Positions 1-8,727 of a stretch of DNA of 64,000 nucleotides are shown piece by piece. The translations under genes and the position numbers were made by a program. Under the pieces are notes generated by a model. That model was not told where the DNA came from and searched no databases. It was given only the letters and a program-made list of their open reading frames with translations. The DNA comes from Arthrobacter silviterrae (lineage in GTDB: Bacteria > Actinomycetota > Actinomycetes > Actinomycetales > Micrococcaceae): assembly GCF_011045165.1 (NCBI RefSeq), contig NZ_JAAKZI010000004.1, positions 98,383-162,382 on the forward strand, written 5' to 3'. Each line of letters begins with the position of its first letter. Position 1 is the stretch's first letter.

Positions 1-1440
1 CGTCAGGGTGGAGATGCCGGCGGTTTGCAACCAGTCGCCGGCCCAGGTGGACAGGTCACGCCCGGATGCCGCTCCGAGGGGGGCCAGGAGGTCCTTCAAT
101 GAGGTGTTGCCGTACTCGTGGGCGCTGAAATACCCGCGGGAGCCTTCCATGAACGCTTCCCGCCCCACGTAGGCCACGAGCTGCTTGAGCACCGAGGCAC
201 CCTTGGCATAGGTGATGCCGTCGAAGTTTTGCTTGGCCGCCTCGAGGTGGGGGATGTCGGCCACTATGGGGTGGGTCGTGGGGAGCTGGTCCTGGACATA
301 GGCCCACGCCTTGCGGCGGCTGGCGAACATGGTCCAGGACTTCTCGCCCCAGGGGGTTGCCTCCGCCACGGCCAGGTGCCCCATGAAATCGGCAAAGGAT
401 TCCTTGAGCCAGAGATCGTCCCACCAGCTCATGGTCACCAGGTCCCCGAACCACATGTGTGCCATTTCGTGCATGATGGTGTTGGCCCGCTGCTGGTACT
501 GCGTGTCCGTGGCGCGGGAGGTGTGGATGTAGGACTCCGTGAAGGTGACCAGGCCCGGGTTTTCCATGGCGCCAAGGTTGTATTCGGGCACAAAGGCCTG
601 GTCATACTTCCCAAACGGGTAGGGGTAGTCAAAGGCCTCGTTGAAGAATTGCAGCCCGGCCTTCGTCACGGCAAAGATCGGGTCCGTGTCAAAATTGGCC
701 GCCAGCGAGTTGCGGCAATAGGCCGTCAAGGGGATTTCCAGTTCGCTGCCGGCGTGGGCGCTCTCGGGCCCGAAGACCATGCTGAACTGGTCGGAAACCT
801 TGAAGTACGGCCCGGCCAGGATGGTGGTGATGTAGGTGGAAATGGGGAGCGTGGGGGCAAAGTCCCAGGTCCCTGTTACTGTAGTGCCGCCGTCGTCCAT
901 GGCCGTGTCCGCGTAGCCGGTGACGGACTGGTTGGAGGCCACCTCCCAGTGCGCCGGGGCCGTGACGTGGAAGGTGAAGGGGGCCTTCAGATCGGGCTGC
1001 TCAAAGTTGGCGAAAACGCGGCGGGCATCCGCCGGCTCATACTGCGTGTAGGTGTAGACCAGGCCGTCGGCGGGATCCTCGAAGCGGTGCAGGCCCTCGC
1101 CTGAGCGGGAATACGCTGCGGTTGCCGTGACAGTCACTTCATTGTCCAGGGCCAGGCCCGGGAGGTGGATCCGGGCTCCGTCCACAGCCTTGTCCAGCTC
1201 CAGGGACAGCCCGTTCAGGACCACGGATTCAACGCCCAGGCCGATGAAGTCAAGGAAGGTTTCGGCGCCGGCCCGCGCCGCGCTGAAGGCGATGGTGCTC
1301 CTGGTCCGAAAGCCCGGCTCGGCAAGGCGTGTCGCGTTGCCGATGTCCACGCAGACATCATAGTGGTGGACGGTCAGAAGGGCTTTGCGCGTGGCTGCCT
1401 CGGCACGGCTTAGATTTGAATTCAACACCGTTTCATTCAA
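1..1440 (-). CDS. pepN: Aminopeptidase N (M1 family), 3' part cut by window edge
   Basis: This is a cytoplasmic zinc metallo-aminopeptidase that removes N-terminal residues from peptides. About 480 N-terminal residues are present, of roughly 850 usual for the family; the C-terminal part lies left of the window. The substrate-binding GAMEN motif is at residues 290-294 and the zinc site HEMAH at 324-328, followed by the expected glutamate helix (LKESFADF). The start chosen is TTG at 1440, because GGAGG lies 5 nt upstream; GTG at 1428 and TTG at 1425 are in-frame alternatives. The family assignment is firm and the exact start is not. Confidence 0.9.
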   Translation of the reverse strand, partial: MNETVLNSNLSRAEAATRKALLTVHHYDVCVDIGNATRLAEPGFRTRSTIAFSAARAGAETFLDFIGLGVESVVLNGLSLELDKAVDGARIHLPGLALDNEVTVTATAAYSRSGEGLHRFEDPADGLVYTYTQYEPADARRVFANFEQPDLKAPFTFHVTAPAHWEVASNQSVTGYADTAMDDGGTTVTGTWDFAPTLPISTYITTILAGPYFKVSDQFSMVFGPESAHAGSELEIPLTAYCRNSLAANFDTDPIFAVTKAGLQFFNEAFDYPYPFGKYDQAFVPEYNLGAMENPGLVTFTESYIHTSRATDTQYQQRANTIMHEMAHMWFGDLVTMSWWDDLWLKESFADFMGHLAVAEATPWGEKSWTMFASRRKAWAYVQDQLPTTHPIVADIPHLEAAKQNFDGITYAKGASVLKQLVAYVGREAFMEGSRGYFSAHEYGNTSLKDLLAPLGAASGRDLSTWAGDWLQTAGISTLT

Positions 1441-1457
1441 CCACGCCTCCGGCGGGA

Positions 1458-1481
1458 CGCCGGGCCGGCGCCGGCCCGGCG
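1458..1481. repeat. 24-bp perfect GC palindrome between yeiH and pepN
   Basis: The 12-nt half CGCCGGGCCGGC is followed immediately by its reverse complement, with no spacer, and part of the motif repeats once more to about 1489. It lies in the short gap between yeiH (ends 1503) and pepN (starts 1440), both on the minus strand. It could act as an attenuating hairpin or be simple GC-rich repeat sequence. No T-tract follows, so it is not a clear terminator. Confidence 0.4.
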
Positions 1482-1502
1482 CCGGCCCGCAGGCTGCCCC
1501 GC

Positions 1503-2558
1503 CTACGCCCCCATGAGGTGGACGGCGCCAAAGGCAAGTGCAGCTATCAGCGCCCAGGAGCAGAGCGCCATGACGGTGGCCCGGGCTCCCGTGTGCAGCA
1601 GCTGGCGAACCCGCACGGATGCCCCCAGCCCGAACAGGGCCGCACCGAGGGCCACGTCCTGCGCAACGGAGCCGGCCTCAATGGCAGCGTGGGGCAACAG
1701 CCCGGTGGTGCGCAGCACGATCATCGCCAAGAACCCGATCACGAACAGCGGAACCACGGGTGGGAAGCGCGGCCTTTCGGCGCCGTCGTCCGGGGCGCCC
1801 GCGGCCAGCGCAAGGCGGGTGTGCCGGCGTCGTTCCAGGCCGCCCACCACACCGACAATTGGCGCCAGCAGCACCACGCGGGTCAGCTTGACCACGATGG
1901 CGGCGCTCAAGGCCACCGTCCCCGCCGTCTGTGCCGTGGCAACCACCTGGCCGACGTCGTGCACGCCGGCGCCCACCCACTGGCCGAACTGGAGCGCGGT
2001 CAGGCCCAGCGGGTGCATGAGCAGTGGCAGCACGCCGATGGCCAGCGTGCCACACAGCGTGACAAGGGCCACGGGCAGCACGGTGTCGCTGTGTTTGGTC
2101 CCCTTGACTGCGGCCATGGCGCCAATGGCGGACGCCCCGCAGATGGAGAAGCCCGTGGCAATCAGGAGCGGGGTGTCGCCGTCGAGCCTGAACAGCTTGC
2201 CCAGCGCGAAGGTGCCGGCGAAGCTCAGGAGCACCACGCCCACAATCAGCGCCACGCTCACCCAGCCCAGCGCCGCAATGTCCCCGAGGCTGAGCTTGAG
2301 CCCCAGAAAAATGATCCCAACGCGCATGAGGTGCTTGCCGGCGAAGTTCAGCCCCTTCCTCAGGGGCCCCTCGCACAGCGATGCGGTCCCCGGCAGGTTG
2401 ACCGCGGCAATTCCCAGCACGACGGCGATGGTCATGGCCGGCAGCATCGGCACCACCTGGTGGACTGCCAAGGCGACGCCGACGGCAGCCAGTGCCGCCG
2501 CCAGGCCTGGAAGCAGCCGGGCTGTGTTTGCCCGCCAGCCGTCCGCGGCTGTTACCAC
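1503..2558 (-). CDS. YeiH-family putative sulfate exporter / membrane protein
   Basis: A 351-residue integral membrane protein of the YeiH (UPF0324) family, annotated as a putative sulfate exporter although the substrate is not established. About ten hydrophobic segments are visible. Family-typical stretches include GLNFAGKHLMRVGIIFLGLK near residue 90 and ATGFSICGASAIGAMAAVKG near residue 155. The start overlaps the last codons of the upstream SDR gene by 7 bp, so the two are probably translated from one transcript that begins with glgC. Length is normal for the family. Confidence 0.85.
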   Translation of the reverse strand: MVTAADGWRANTARLLPGLAAALAAVGVALAVHQVVPMLPAMTIAVVLGIAAVNLPGTASLCEGPLRKGLNFAGKHLMRVGIIFLGLKLSLGDIAALGWVSVALIVGVVLLSFAGTFALGKLFRLDGDTPLLIATGFSICGASAIGAMAAVKGTKHSDTVLPVALVTLCGTLAIGVLPLLMHPLGLTALQFGQWVGAGVHDVGQVVATAQTAGTVALSAAIVVKLTRVVLLAPIVGVVGGLERRRHTRLALAAGAPDDGAERPRFPPVVPLFVIGFLAMIVLRTTGLLPHAAIEAGSVAQDVALGAALFGLGASVRVRQLLHTGARATVMALCSWALIAALAFGAVHLMGA

Positions 2559-3991
2559 GGGCTCTGCCGATAGTCCTTGAGGAAGACCCCAAACTGGTCT
2601 TCGCCGGATTCTCCCATGACGATGGGATCGTAGACCCGGGCGGCGCCATCCACCAGGTCAAGGGGGGCGTGGAAGCCCTCCTCGGCGAGGCGCACCTTGG
2701 TGTAGTGGGGGCGCTCGTCAGTGATCCACCCGGTGTCGACGGCCGTCATGAGTATGCCGTCGGCGTCAAACATTTCCTGGGCGCTGGTGCGGGTGAGCAT
2801 GTTAAGGGCCGCCTTGGCCATGTTGGTGTGGGGGTGGCCGGGCCCCTTGTAGGCGCGGGAGAACTGGCCCTCCATGGCGGAAACGTTCACGATGTATTTG
2901 CGGCGGGCGGGGGAGGCTGCCATGGCCGGGCGGAGGCGCGAGACCAGCAGGAACGGGGCCGTGACGTTGCACAGCTGGACCTCGAGCATTTCCAGCGGAT
3001 CAACCTGGTCCACCACCTGGGTCCAGCTGTTGATTGCGGCCACGTCGGGGACCAGGCCGCCGGCGTCGATGGCTGTGCCGGCTGCAACCCGTTCAAGCGA
3101 CGCCGATCCCATGGACAGGGCGAGGGCGGCAATTTCGTCCCCTCCCATCCGGGGCAGCTCGGACATTTGGCTGGCCAGGGCCAGGGGGTGCTTGTCGTGG
3201 GCGTGGCCAAAGGTGACCAGCTCCGGCATGGGGGTGTCCGTGGGCAGCGGCTCCAGCTCGGCGTCGACCAGTGGCTTGTAGGCGTTGCCGGAGCGCCTGA
3301 CGGTTTGCGCGGCGTTGTTGATGATGATGTCCAGCGGCCCTGCCTCGGCCAGGGAATCCGTCAGTGCCATGACCTGGGAGGGGTCCCTGAGGTCAATGCC
3401 CACTATGCGCAGGCGGTGGAGCCATTCTGCGCTGTCTTCCATGGCAGCGTAGCGGCGGGCCGCGTCCTTCGGGAAGCGGGTGGTGATGGTGGTGTGCGCC
3501 CCGTCGCGGAGCAGCCGCAGGGCAATGTACATGCCAATTTTGGCCCGGCCCCCCGTCAGCAGGGCGCGCTTGCCGCTGAGGTCGGTCCGCGCGTCGCGCT
3601 TGGAGTGGTTAAAGGCGGCACAGTCAGGGCAGAGCTGGTGGTAAAAGGCGTCAACCTCTGTGTAGTGCTGCTTGCAGATGTAGCAGGGGCGGGAACGCAG
3701 AAGCGTCCCCGCCGTCCCGCCTGTTGCCGAGGGCTTGAGTTTATTGCCCCGGGTTTCATCATCAATTCGGTCCGGTGCTGCCGTGGCCGTTTTGGCAATT
3801 ACCGCCCGGTCCGCATCATTGACGGCATCCCTTTTAACATTTCTGCGATATCGCTTGACAGCCTTGAACATTTTTCCCGTGGCACGGCGAATACGTATAT
3901 AGTCCGGATTTTCTTCGTCGTAAACATGAATATTCTCCAAAACCTTGATGCAATTTTGGATTTCCTCGGGTGTCAGTTCAGCGGCAGTCAC
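2552..3991 (-). CDS. Zinc-ribbon-containing SDR-fold protein, function unknown
   Basis: A 479-residue protein of two parts. Residues 1-100 are charged and of unknown role. A zinc-ribbon-like CxxC...CxxC (C103, C106, C121, C124) leads into a short-chain dehydrogenase fold starting near residue 138. The nucleotide motif is TGGRAKIG (146-153), not the usual TGxxxGIG, and NNAAQT is present near 225. At the catalytic site a serine is kept (NVSAM, S371), but the YxxxK tyrosine is threonine (TNMAK, 389-393). A family with this architecture is known across bacteria and eukaryotes but has no assigned reaction. The GTG start overlaps the glgC stop as GTGA, so it is coupled to glgC. Confidence 0.8.
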   Translation of the reverse strand: MTAAELTPEEIQNCIKVLENIHVYDEENPDYIRIRRATGKMFKAVKRYRRNVKRDAVNDADRAVIAKTATAAPDRIDDETRGNKLKPSATGGTAGTLLRSRPCYICKQHYTEVDAFYHQLCPDCAAFNHSKRDARTDLSGKRALLTGGRAKIGMYIALRLLRDGAHTTITTRFPKDAARRYAAMEDSAEWLHRLRIVGIDLRDPSQVMALTDSLAEAGPLDIIINNAAQTVRRSGNAYKPLVDAELEPLPTDTPMPELVTFGHAHDKHPLALASQMSELPRMGGDEIAALALSMGSASLERVAAGTAIDAGGLVPDVAAINSWTQVVDQVDPLEMLEVQLCNVTAPFLLVSRLRPAMAASPARRKYIVNVSAMEGQFSRAYKGPGHPHTNMAKAALNMLTRTSAQEMFDADGILMTAVDTGWITDERPHYTKVRLAEEGFHAPLDLVDGAARVYDPIVMGESGEDQFGVFLKDYRQSPW

Positions 3992-5418
3992 TCCGCAATT
4001 TTAGCCGGTTCACCGCCAGATTCCGATTCAGCCGCTTCCAGCTGGTTGCCGGCCACCTTGTCCATGGTTGCCTCGAGGGCGGCGTCGTCGCGGATCGCCA
4101 GCTTCAGTGCCGCCGGAAGCTCGGCGGCCGCCGCCTTGGCCAGCGCCAGTTCGGCAGCGTCCGGCGGGGAGACCACCTGCCCCTTGGACAACACCGTCAG
4201 CCCGGATTCGGTGATGGTGAATCCGCGTGCGCGGTCCAGCTCATGGTCCACGCCGATGGTGGCGCCTGCCGGGATCTTCACGTTCTTGTCAATGATGGCC
4301 CGGCGCACCACAGCCCCGCGGCCCACCATGACCTTGTCCATGAGCACGGAGTCCTGGACGCGGGCTCCGGTGCCCACGAACACGTCGTTGGAGAGGACTG
4401 AATTTTCCACGACTCCTCCGGACACCACCACGCCGGGGGCCACGATTGAATCCAGCGCGGTGCCGATGGAGTTGTGCTCGCCATGGACGAACTTTGCCGG
4501 CGGCGACACGGTGTTCCGGGTGAAGATGGGCCAGGCCCGGTTGTACAGGTTGAATATGGGCAGCGGCGAGATCAGGTCCATGTGGGCCTCGTAGTAGGAG
4601 TCGATGGTGCCCACATCACGCCAGTAGTTGCGGTCCCGGTCGGTTGCATCCGGGATGTCGTTGGTGCTGAAGTCGTAGACGAATGCCTCGTCGCGATCCA
4701 CGAAGTAGGGGATGATGTCCCCGCCCATGTCGTTCTTGGTGTCTGCCTTCGCGGCGTCCTGTTCGAGGGCCTCCACCAGGGCATCGGTGTCAAACACGTA
4801 GTTACCCATCGATGCCAGGAACTGGTCCGGCGCCTCGGGGAGTCCGGGCGTGGATTCCGGCTTTTCCACGAAGGCGGAGATCTTGTGTGCCCCGACCACG
4901 CCGGTGTCGAAGGAGGTGTCCACTTCGATGACGCCGAACTGGTTGGCCATTTCAAGGGGCTGGCGCACGGCTGCCACGGTGGCGCGGGCCCCGGACTTGA
5001 TGTGGTTTTGCACCATCTGTTCAAAGTCCATCCGGTACACGTGGTCGGCCCCGACCACCACCACAATGTCCGGCTCCGCATCCCCGATGAGGTTCATCGA
5101 CTGGTAGATGGCATTGGCACTGCCCAGGAACCAGCTCTTGCCGCGCCGCTGCTGTGCCGGCACGGACGCCACATAATTGCCCAATTGCGTGGACATGCGC
5201 CACGTTTCGGAGATGTGGCGGTCCAGGCTGTGCGACTTATATTGCGTCAACACCACAATTCTGAAGTACCCGGAATTAGCAAGATTTGACAAGGCGAAAT
5301 CGACCAGCCGGAATCCCGCAAAGGGGACTGCAGGCTTGGCGCGGTCTGCTGTCAAGGGCATCAACCTCTTGCCCTCACCGCCCGCCAAAACTATCGCCAG
5401 AACTTTCTTGACCGACAT
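3988..5418 (-). CDS. glgC: Glucose-1-phosphate adenylyltransferase
   Basis: Makes ADP-glucose from ATP and glucose-1-phosphate, the committed step of bacterial glycogen or maltose-1-phosphate synthesis. The N-terminus shows the nucleotidyltransferase motif [11 protein letters not shown] followed by [10 protein letters not shown] sugar-binding region ([17 protein letters not shown]) and the C-terminal left-handed beta-helix repeats follow. At 476 residues it is longer than many GlgC proteins because of an acidic, alanine-rich tail of about 60 residues. It is divergent from glgA, 104 bp away, and overlaps the downstream SDR gene by 4 bp. Confidence 0.95.
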   Translation of the reverse strand: MSVKKVLAIVLAGGEGKRLMPLTADRAKPAVPFAGFRLVDFALSNLANSGYFRIVVLTQYKSHSLDRHISETWRMSTQLGNYVASVPAQQRRGKSWFLGSANAIYQSMNLIGDAEPDIVVVVGADHVYRMDFEQMVQNHIKSGARATVAAVRQPLEMANQFGVIEVDTSFDTGVVGAHKISAFVEKPESTPGLPEAPDQFLASMGNYVFDTDALVEALEQDAAKADTKNDMGGDIIPYFVDRDEAFVYDFSTNDIPDATDRDRNYWRDVGTIDSYYEAHMDLISPLPIFNLYNRAWPIFTRNTVSPPAKFVHGEHNSIGTALDSIVAPGVVVSGGVVENSVLSNDVFVGTGARVQDSVLMDKVMVGRGAVVRRAIIDKNVKIPAGATIGVDHELDRARGFTITESGLTVLSKGQVVSPPDAAELALAKAAAAELPAALKLAIRDDAALEATMDKVAGNQLEAAESESGGEPAKIAE

Positions 5419-5510
5419 GTGACAACCTCCGACAGCTTGAATGTTGCAAGGAAATGCGCCCCGTGGACGGGTGGAACACCTTCACACTAGAACAACGTCT
5501 CCGAAGACAC

Positions 5511-5525
5511 TACATTGGGAGGGTG
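5511..5525 (+). promoter_or_regulatory. TACATT -10 box 6 nt before glgA GTG
   Basis: TACATT (5511-5516), then 6 nt, then GTG at 5523. The spacer is GGGAGG, which resembles a ribosome site but lies too close to the codon to act normally. Predicted leaderless start; no clear -35 box was seen. Confidence 0.5.
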
Positions 5526-6722
5526 CGTATCGATATTGTGACAAAAGAATTTCCCCCGGAGATTTACGGCGGCGCCGGAGTCCACGTAGCCGAGCTCAGC
5601 CGCGTGCTGGCGTCAAAGGTTGAGCTGCGGGTCCATGCCTTCGGCGCGGACCGCCCGGCAGACTTCCATGGCGCCACGGTTTCCTCGTATGGAAACCTGC
5701 CTCAGCTGGCCTCCGCCAACCCCGCAATGCAGACGTTGGGGGTGGATCTGCAGATCGTCCCCGACATTGCCGGTGCCGATCTGGTGCACTCACACACCTG
5801 GTACGCGAACATGGCTGGCCACCTGGCTTCGCTGCTTCATGGCATCCCGCACGTGCTCAGCGCCCACAGCCTGGAGCCGTTGCGCCCGTGGAAGGCGGAG
5901 CAGCTTGGCGGAGGCTACGCGTTGTCGTCCTGGGTGGAGAAGACCGCCTATGAGGCGGCCGCCGCGATCATTGCCGTGTCCGACGGCATGCGCCAGGACA
6001 TCCTGCGCAGCTATCCGGACGTGGACCCGGACAAGGTCAAGGTCATCCACAATGGCATCGACGTCGCCGCCTGGCAGCGCGATGAGAAGGACGACGTCGT
6101 CCGTTCCCTTGGGATTGACCCGTCCCGTCCCAGCGTGGTGTGGGTGGGGCGTGTTACGCGTCAAAAGGGGGTGCCGTACCTTTTGAAGGCGGCCGCCGCC
6201 CTGCCACCGGAAGTGCAGCTGGTGCTGTGCGCCGGGGCCGCGGACACCCCGGAGCTTGGCGCGGAAGTCAACGCACTCATTGAGGGGCTGAAAGCCGCGC
6301 GCGACGGCGTCGTCGTCATAGAACGCATGCTGCCGCGCAACGAGCTCATCCAGGTCCTGAGCCACGCCACCGTTTTCGCCTGCCCGTCCATTTATGAACC
6401 CCTGGGGATTGTCAACCTTGAGGCCATGGCGTGCGGGGCCGCCGTGGTGGCCAGTGCCACGGGGGGAATCCCCGAGGTGGTGGCCCACGGAGAAACCGGG
6501 CTTTTGGTTCCCCTGGAGCAGTTGTCGGACGGAAGCGGCACCCCGCTTGACCCGGACAAGTTCGTGGCCGACTTTGCCTCAGCGCTGATCGAAGTCCTCA
6601 AGGACCCGGCCCGTGCGCGGGCCATGGGGGAGAAGGGTCGCGTACGCGCGCAGGACCACTTTTCTTGGGAATCCATTGTGGAACAAACGCTGGACGTCTA
6701 CCGGAGCGTGCTGCCCAAATAG
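5523..6722 (+). CDS. glgA: Glycogen synthase, GT4-type (ADP-glucose)
   Basis: A 399-residue GT-B glycosyltransferase that uses ADP-glucose from the divergent glgC product. The family start signature IVTKEFPPEIYGGAGVHV is present. The GT4 core motifs VGRVTRQKGVPYLLKAA and the C-terminal PSIYEPLGIVNLEAMACGAAV, with the catalytic E-x7-E, are intact. I chose GTG 5523 (MRIDIVTKEF) over the longer frame from 5454 because the family begins here and a -10-like box precedes it. In relatives the enzyme makes maltose-1-phosphate or elongates glucan; which of these applies here cannot be read from sequence. Confidence 0.92.
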   Translation: MRIDIVTKEFPPEIYGGAGVHVAELSRVLASKVELRVHAFGADRPADFHGATVSSYGNLPQLASANPAMQTLGVDLQIVPDIAGADLVHSHTWYANMAGHLASLLHGIPHVLSAHSLEPLRPWKAEQLGGGYALSSWVEKTAYEAAAAIIAVSDGMRQDILRSYPDVDPDKVKVIHNGIDVAAWQRDEKDDVVRSLGIDPSRPSVVWVGRVTRQKGVPYLLKAAAALPPEVQLVLCAGAADTPELGAEVNALIEGLKAARDGVVVIERMLPRNELIQVLSHATVFACPSIYEPLGIVNLEAMACGAAVVASATGGIPEVVAHGETGLLVPLEQLSDGSGTPLDPDKFVADFASALIEVLKDPARARAMGEKGRVRAQDHFSWESIVEQTLDVYRSVLPK

Positions 6723-6904
6723 GCCAGGAGCCTCGTTGCTGTCATTCATTCAGGCTGGCGTCCACGGGAGATGGTCAATCAGGGTTGCCCAATATTGCCT
6801 GTGGATAAGCTGTGGCGGGCCTGCGCCAATTCGGCTAGCTTGGTAGATAGCTAGGCCGGGGGACCGCGAGGAGGCGGCCTCGGGGGACTGGGGCGGGGGC
6901 TCTT
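6723..6904. other. Intergenic region with a perfect DnaA-box 9-mer
   Basis: A 182-bp gap between glgA and the DUF6318-type gene. It contains TGTGGATAA at 6800-6808, the exact complement of the consensus DnaA box TTATCCACA. An imperfect dyad around 6832-6857 (GGCTAGC...GCTAGGCC) and a G-rich stretch ending at the next start codon follow. Only one box is present, so this is not an origin. No ORF is supported. Confidence 0.4.
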
Positions 6905-7642
6905 ATGACAACGGACTTGCTCACCATTGGGCGCACCATTCATATCTGGGCGGGGCGTGCGGGCCGGGGCCAGGCCGAAGCCAACCCGCCGCGTTCCCGT
7001 GTCTTGCATTCCCGTTTCCTGGCCACGGTTCTGGGTGCCGTGTTGCTGGCGGGCTGCTCATCCGCCGCCCCGCCGGTAGCTGGCAGCGGGTCGCCGGGAC
7101 ACCCACCCACAACAGCAGCGGCCACCGCCGCCGCAACTGCCGCGCCGACCAATCCGCCGACGCCGGCCTACAAGCCGGCCACGGCGGCCGGCCCGGCACA
7201 GAACGTGCCCGTACCCGTGCTGCCTGCCAAGGCCAAGGAATTCTCCAAGGAAGGCCTGGAAGCCTTCGCCGCCTACTGGTACTCCACCCTCGGCTACGCA
7301 TATGAGACCGGAAATGTGGCGCCGATGGTCGCCGTGACTGATCCGTCGTGCAAGTCGTGTGCCGGGGCACAGGAGTCAATCTCGGCCCGGTATGGCGACG
7401 GTGGATGGCTGGTGGGAGGGCAAATGGTGGTGCACTCGTCCACCAGCACTTTCCATGTAACTCCAGAGAGCACTTATCAAGCGATCCTGCTCATTCACCA
7501 ACAGCGAGTGATCTCTTACAACGCGGACAAGACGGTCGACGTCGACATCCCTGCCATGACGCCGCGTGCGGACATAGTCGTTGCTTCGTACCATGACGGA
7601 CACTGGACTGCTCAAAAGGCCGAACACCTGACCAAGGACTAA
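6905..7642 (+). CDS. DUF6318-type lipoprotein
   Basis: A 245-residue secreted lipoprotein of unknown function. A long N-region of about 37 residues precedes a hydrophobic segment and a lipobox (LLAGC, Cys51). An alanine/proline/threonine-rich linker (about 55-110) follows. A compact domain from about 115 opens with KAKEFSKEGLEAFAAYWYST and includes a CKSC pair; this resembles the DUF6318 domain of Arthrobacter proteins. The unusually long N-region may mean the true start is the TTG before HSRFLATVLG, but the ATG has a G-rich tract upstream. It is followed 2 bp later by the next gene, so the two are probably co-expressed at the cell surface. Confidence 0.75.
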   Translation: MTTDLLTIGRTIHIWAGRAGRGQAEANPPRSRVLHSRFLATVLGAVLLAGCSSAAPPVAGSGSPGHPPTTAAATAAATAAPTNPPTPAYKPATAAGPAQNVPVPVLPAKAKEFSKEGLEAFAAYWYSTLGYAYETGNVAPMVAVTDPSCKSCAGAQESISARYGDGGWLVGGQMVVHSSTSTFHVTPESTYQAILLIHQQRVISYNADKTVDVDIPAMTPRADIVVASYHDGHWTAQKAEHLTKD

Positions 7643-7644
7643 CG

Positions 7645-8532
7645 ATGACAACGCGTCGGTGGGGCTTAGCCGTATTTTGCACCTTGGTGCTCATAAGTGT
7701 CGGCCAAAACTCTTGCACAGCAGGCGTCGGGACAAATTTCATAGGTTGGCAGGACCAAGGCGTCCAAACGGACACTTGGAATCGGACGCCTGACGGGATG
7801 TACAGCAACCTGCCGAATCTTGGTCCGAATGATCCCTATTTGTACAAGTATTCGGCGGCGTGCGCGGCCGTAAACAACTTGGAGCCCACAAGTTGCATGG
7901 ACGGCCGGGCGGCATGTACGCAAGCCAAGGGCGGACGGCTGGTCGACTGGTACCGGTCCCTCAAGCCACCAAGCCCAGTTGAATGGACGCTGATTGCACG
8001 CGCAACTTGCATCTATGCGGAGAAGCCAGTCAGCGTCCTTGATCAAATCGCCGGGAGGATCGAGCACGAGTTCAAGCAACTCCCCGTCGCCCCCGCCACC
8101 ATCGGCTCCCAGCCCGGACCCCACACCCTGCGCGGGAACAACACCAACTTCTACGCCAACGCGACCGAACAAACCTTCAACATCACCCTTCTGGCCCAAG
8201 AAGTCCACATCACCGCCACCCCCACCGCCTACACCTGGAAGTACGGCGACGGCACCACCCTAGGACCCACCCCCAGCCACGGCGCCCCACTGCCCCAGGA
8301 CCGCATCGGCGAACCAACCAAAACCAGCCACGCCTACACCACCACCGGCAAATACACCATCACCCTCACCACCCACTACACCGGCACCTACACCGTCAAC
8401 AACGGCCCCACCCTCCCCATCCCCGGCCAAGGAAACATCCCCTCCCCACCCCTGCACCTCACCGTCTGGCGCGCCATCACCCGCAACTACGCCGACAACT
8501 GCAACCAAAACCCCACCGGCACCGGCTGCTAA
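7645..8532 (+). CDS. Secreted protein with PKD-like C-terminal domain
   Basis: A 295-residue protein with an N-terminal signal segment (LAVFCTLVLISVGQ) and a cysteine-containing middle region (about 70-140). The C-terminal part from about 205 carries the PKD-type core WKYGDGTT...HAYTTTGKYTITLT. Its function is unknown; PKD domains usually mediate extracellular contacts. It starts 2 bp after the lipoprotein gene, so the pair is likely one operon. Codon use changes sharply near 8070: the first half is mixed, while the second is dominated by C-ending codons (ACC, AAC, CCC), which suggests a mosaic gene. A tandem repeat array begins 33 bp after the stop. Confidence 0.7.
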   Translation: MTTRRWGLAVFCTLVLISVGQNSCTAGVGTNFIGWQDQGVQTDTWNRTPDGMYSNLPNLGPNDPYLYKYSAACAAVNNLEPTSCMDGRAACTQAKGGRLVDWYRSLKPPSPVEWTLIARATCIYAEKPVSVLDQIAGRIEHEFKQLPVAPATIGSQPGPHTLRGNNTNFYANATEQTFNITLLAQEVHITATPTAYTWKYGDGTTLGPTPSHGAPLPQDRIGEPTKTSHAYTTTGKYTITLTTHYTGTYTVNNGPTLPIPGQGNIPSPPLHLTVWRAITRNYADNCNQNPTGTGC

Positions 8533-8565
8533 ACCACCCCACGCACCAACAACCGAGACAACCAC

Positions 8566-8712
8566 GTGGTTATCTCCAACCTCAACGACCGGGCACGTGG
8601 TGATCTCCAACCTCAACGATCGGGGAGGTGGTGATCTCCAACCTCAACGACCGGGCACGTGGTGATCTCCAACCTCAACGATCGGGGAGGTGGTTATCTC
8701 CAACCTCAACGA
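8566..8712. repeat. Tandem repeat, 31-bp period, five copies
   Basis: Five copies of a 23-nt core that begins GTGGTKATCTCCAACCTC start at 8566, 8597, 8628, 8659 and 8690, exactly 31 bp apart. The four 8-nt gaps alternate as CCGGGCAC and TCGGGGAG, giving a 62-bp higher-order unit. The array lies between the convergent PKD-protein gene and the acyl-CoA dehydrogenase gene. The same core occurs at 51130-51215, also between convergent genes. The gaps are too short and repetitive for CRISPR spacers. Confidence 0.9.
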
Positions 8713-8727
8713 AGGCTTTGACGCGAC

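Noticed and set aside
1165..1413. Plus-strand ORFs in the pepN region
   Set aside because: They are shadows of the M1 aminopeptidase, whose GAMEN and HExxH motifs are on the minus strand.
2492..4594. A 700-residue plus-strand ORF
   Set aside because: It lies across the SDR and glgC genes on the opposite strand and has low-complexity, antisense-type composition; the minus-strand genes have clear motifs.
6800..6808. Replication origin
   Set aside because: Only one DnaA box, no dnaA/dnaN genes and no AT-rich unwinding region.
8566..8712. Possible CRISPR array (23-nt repeats at regular spacing)
   Set aside because: Spacers are only 8 nt and alternate between two sequences; no cas genes are nearby.
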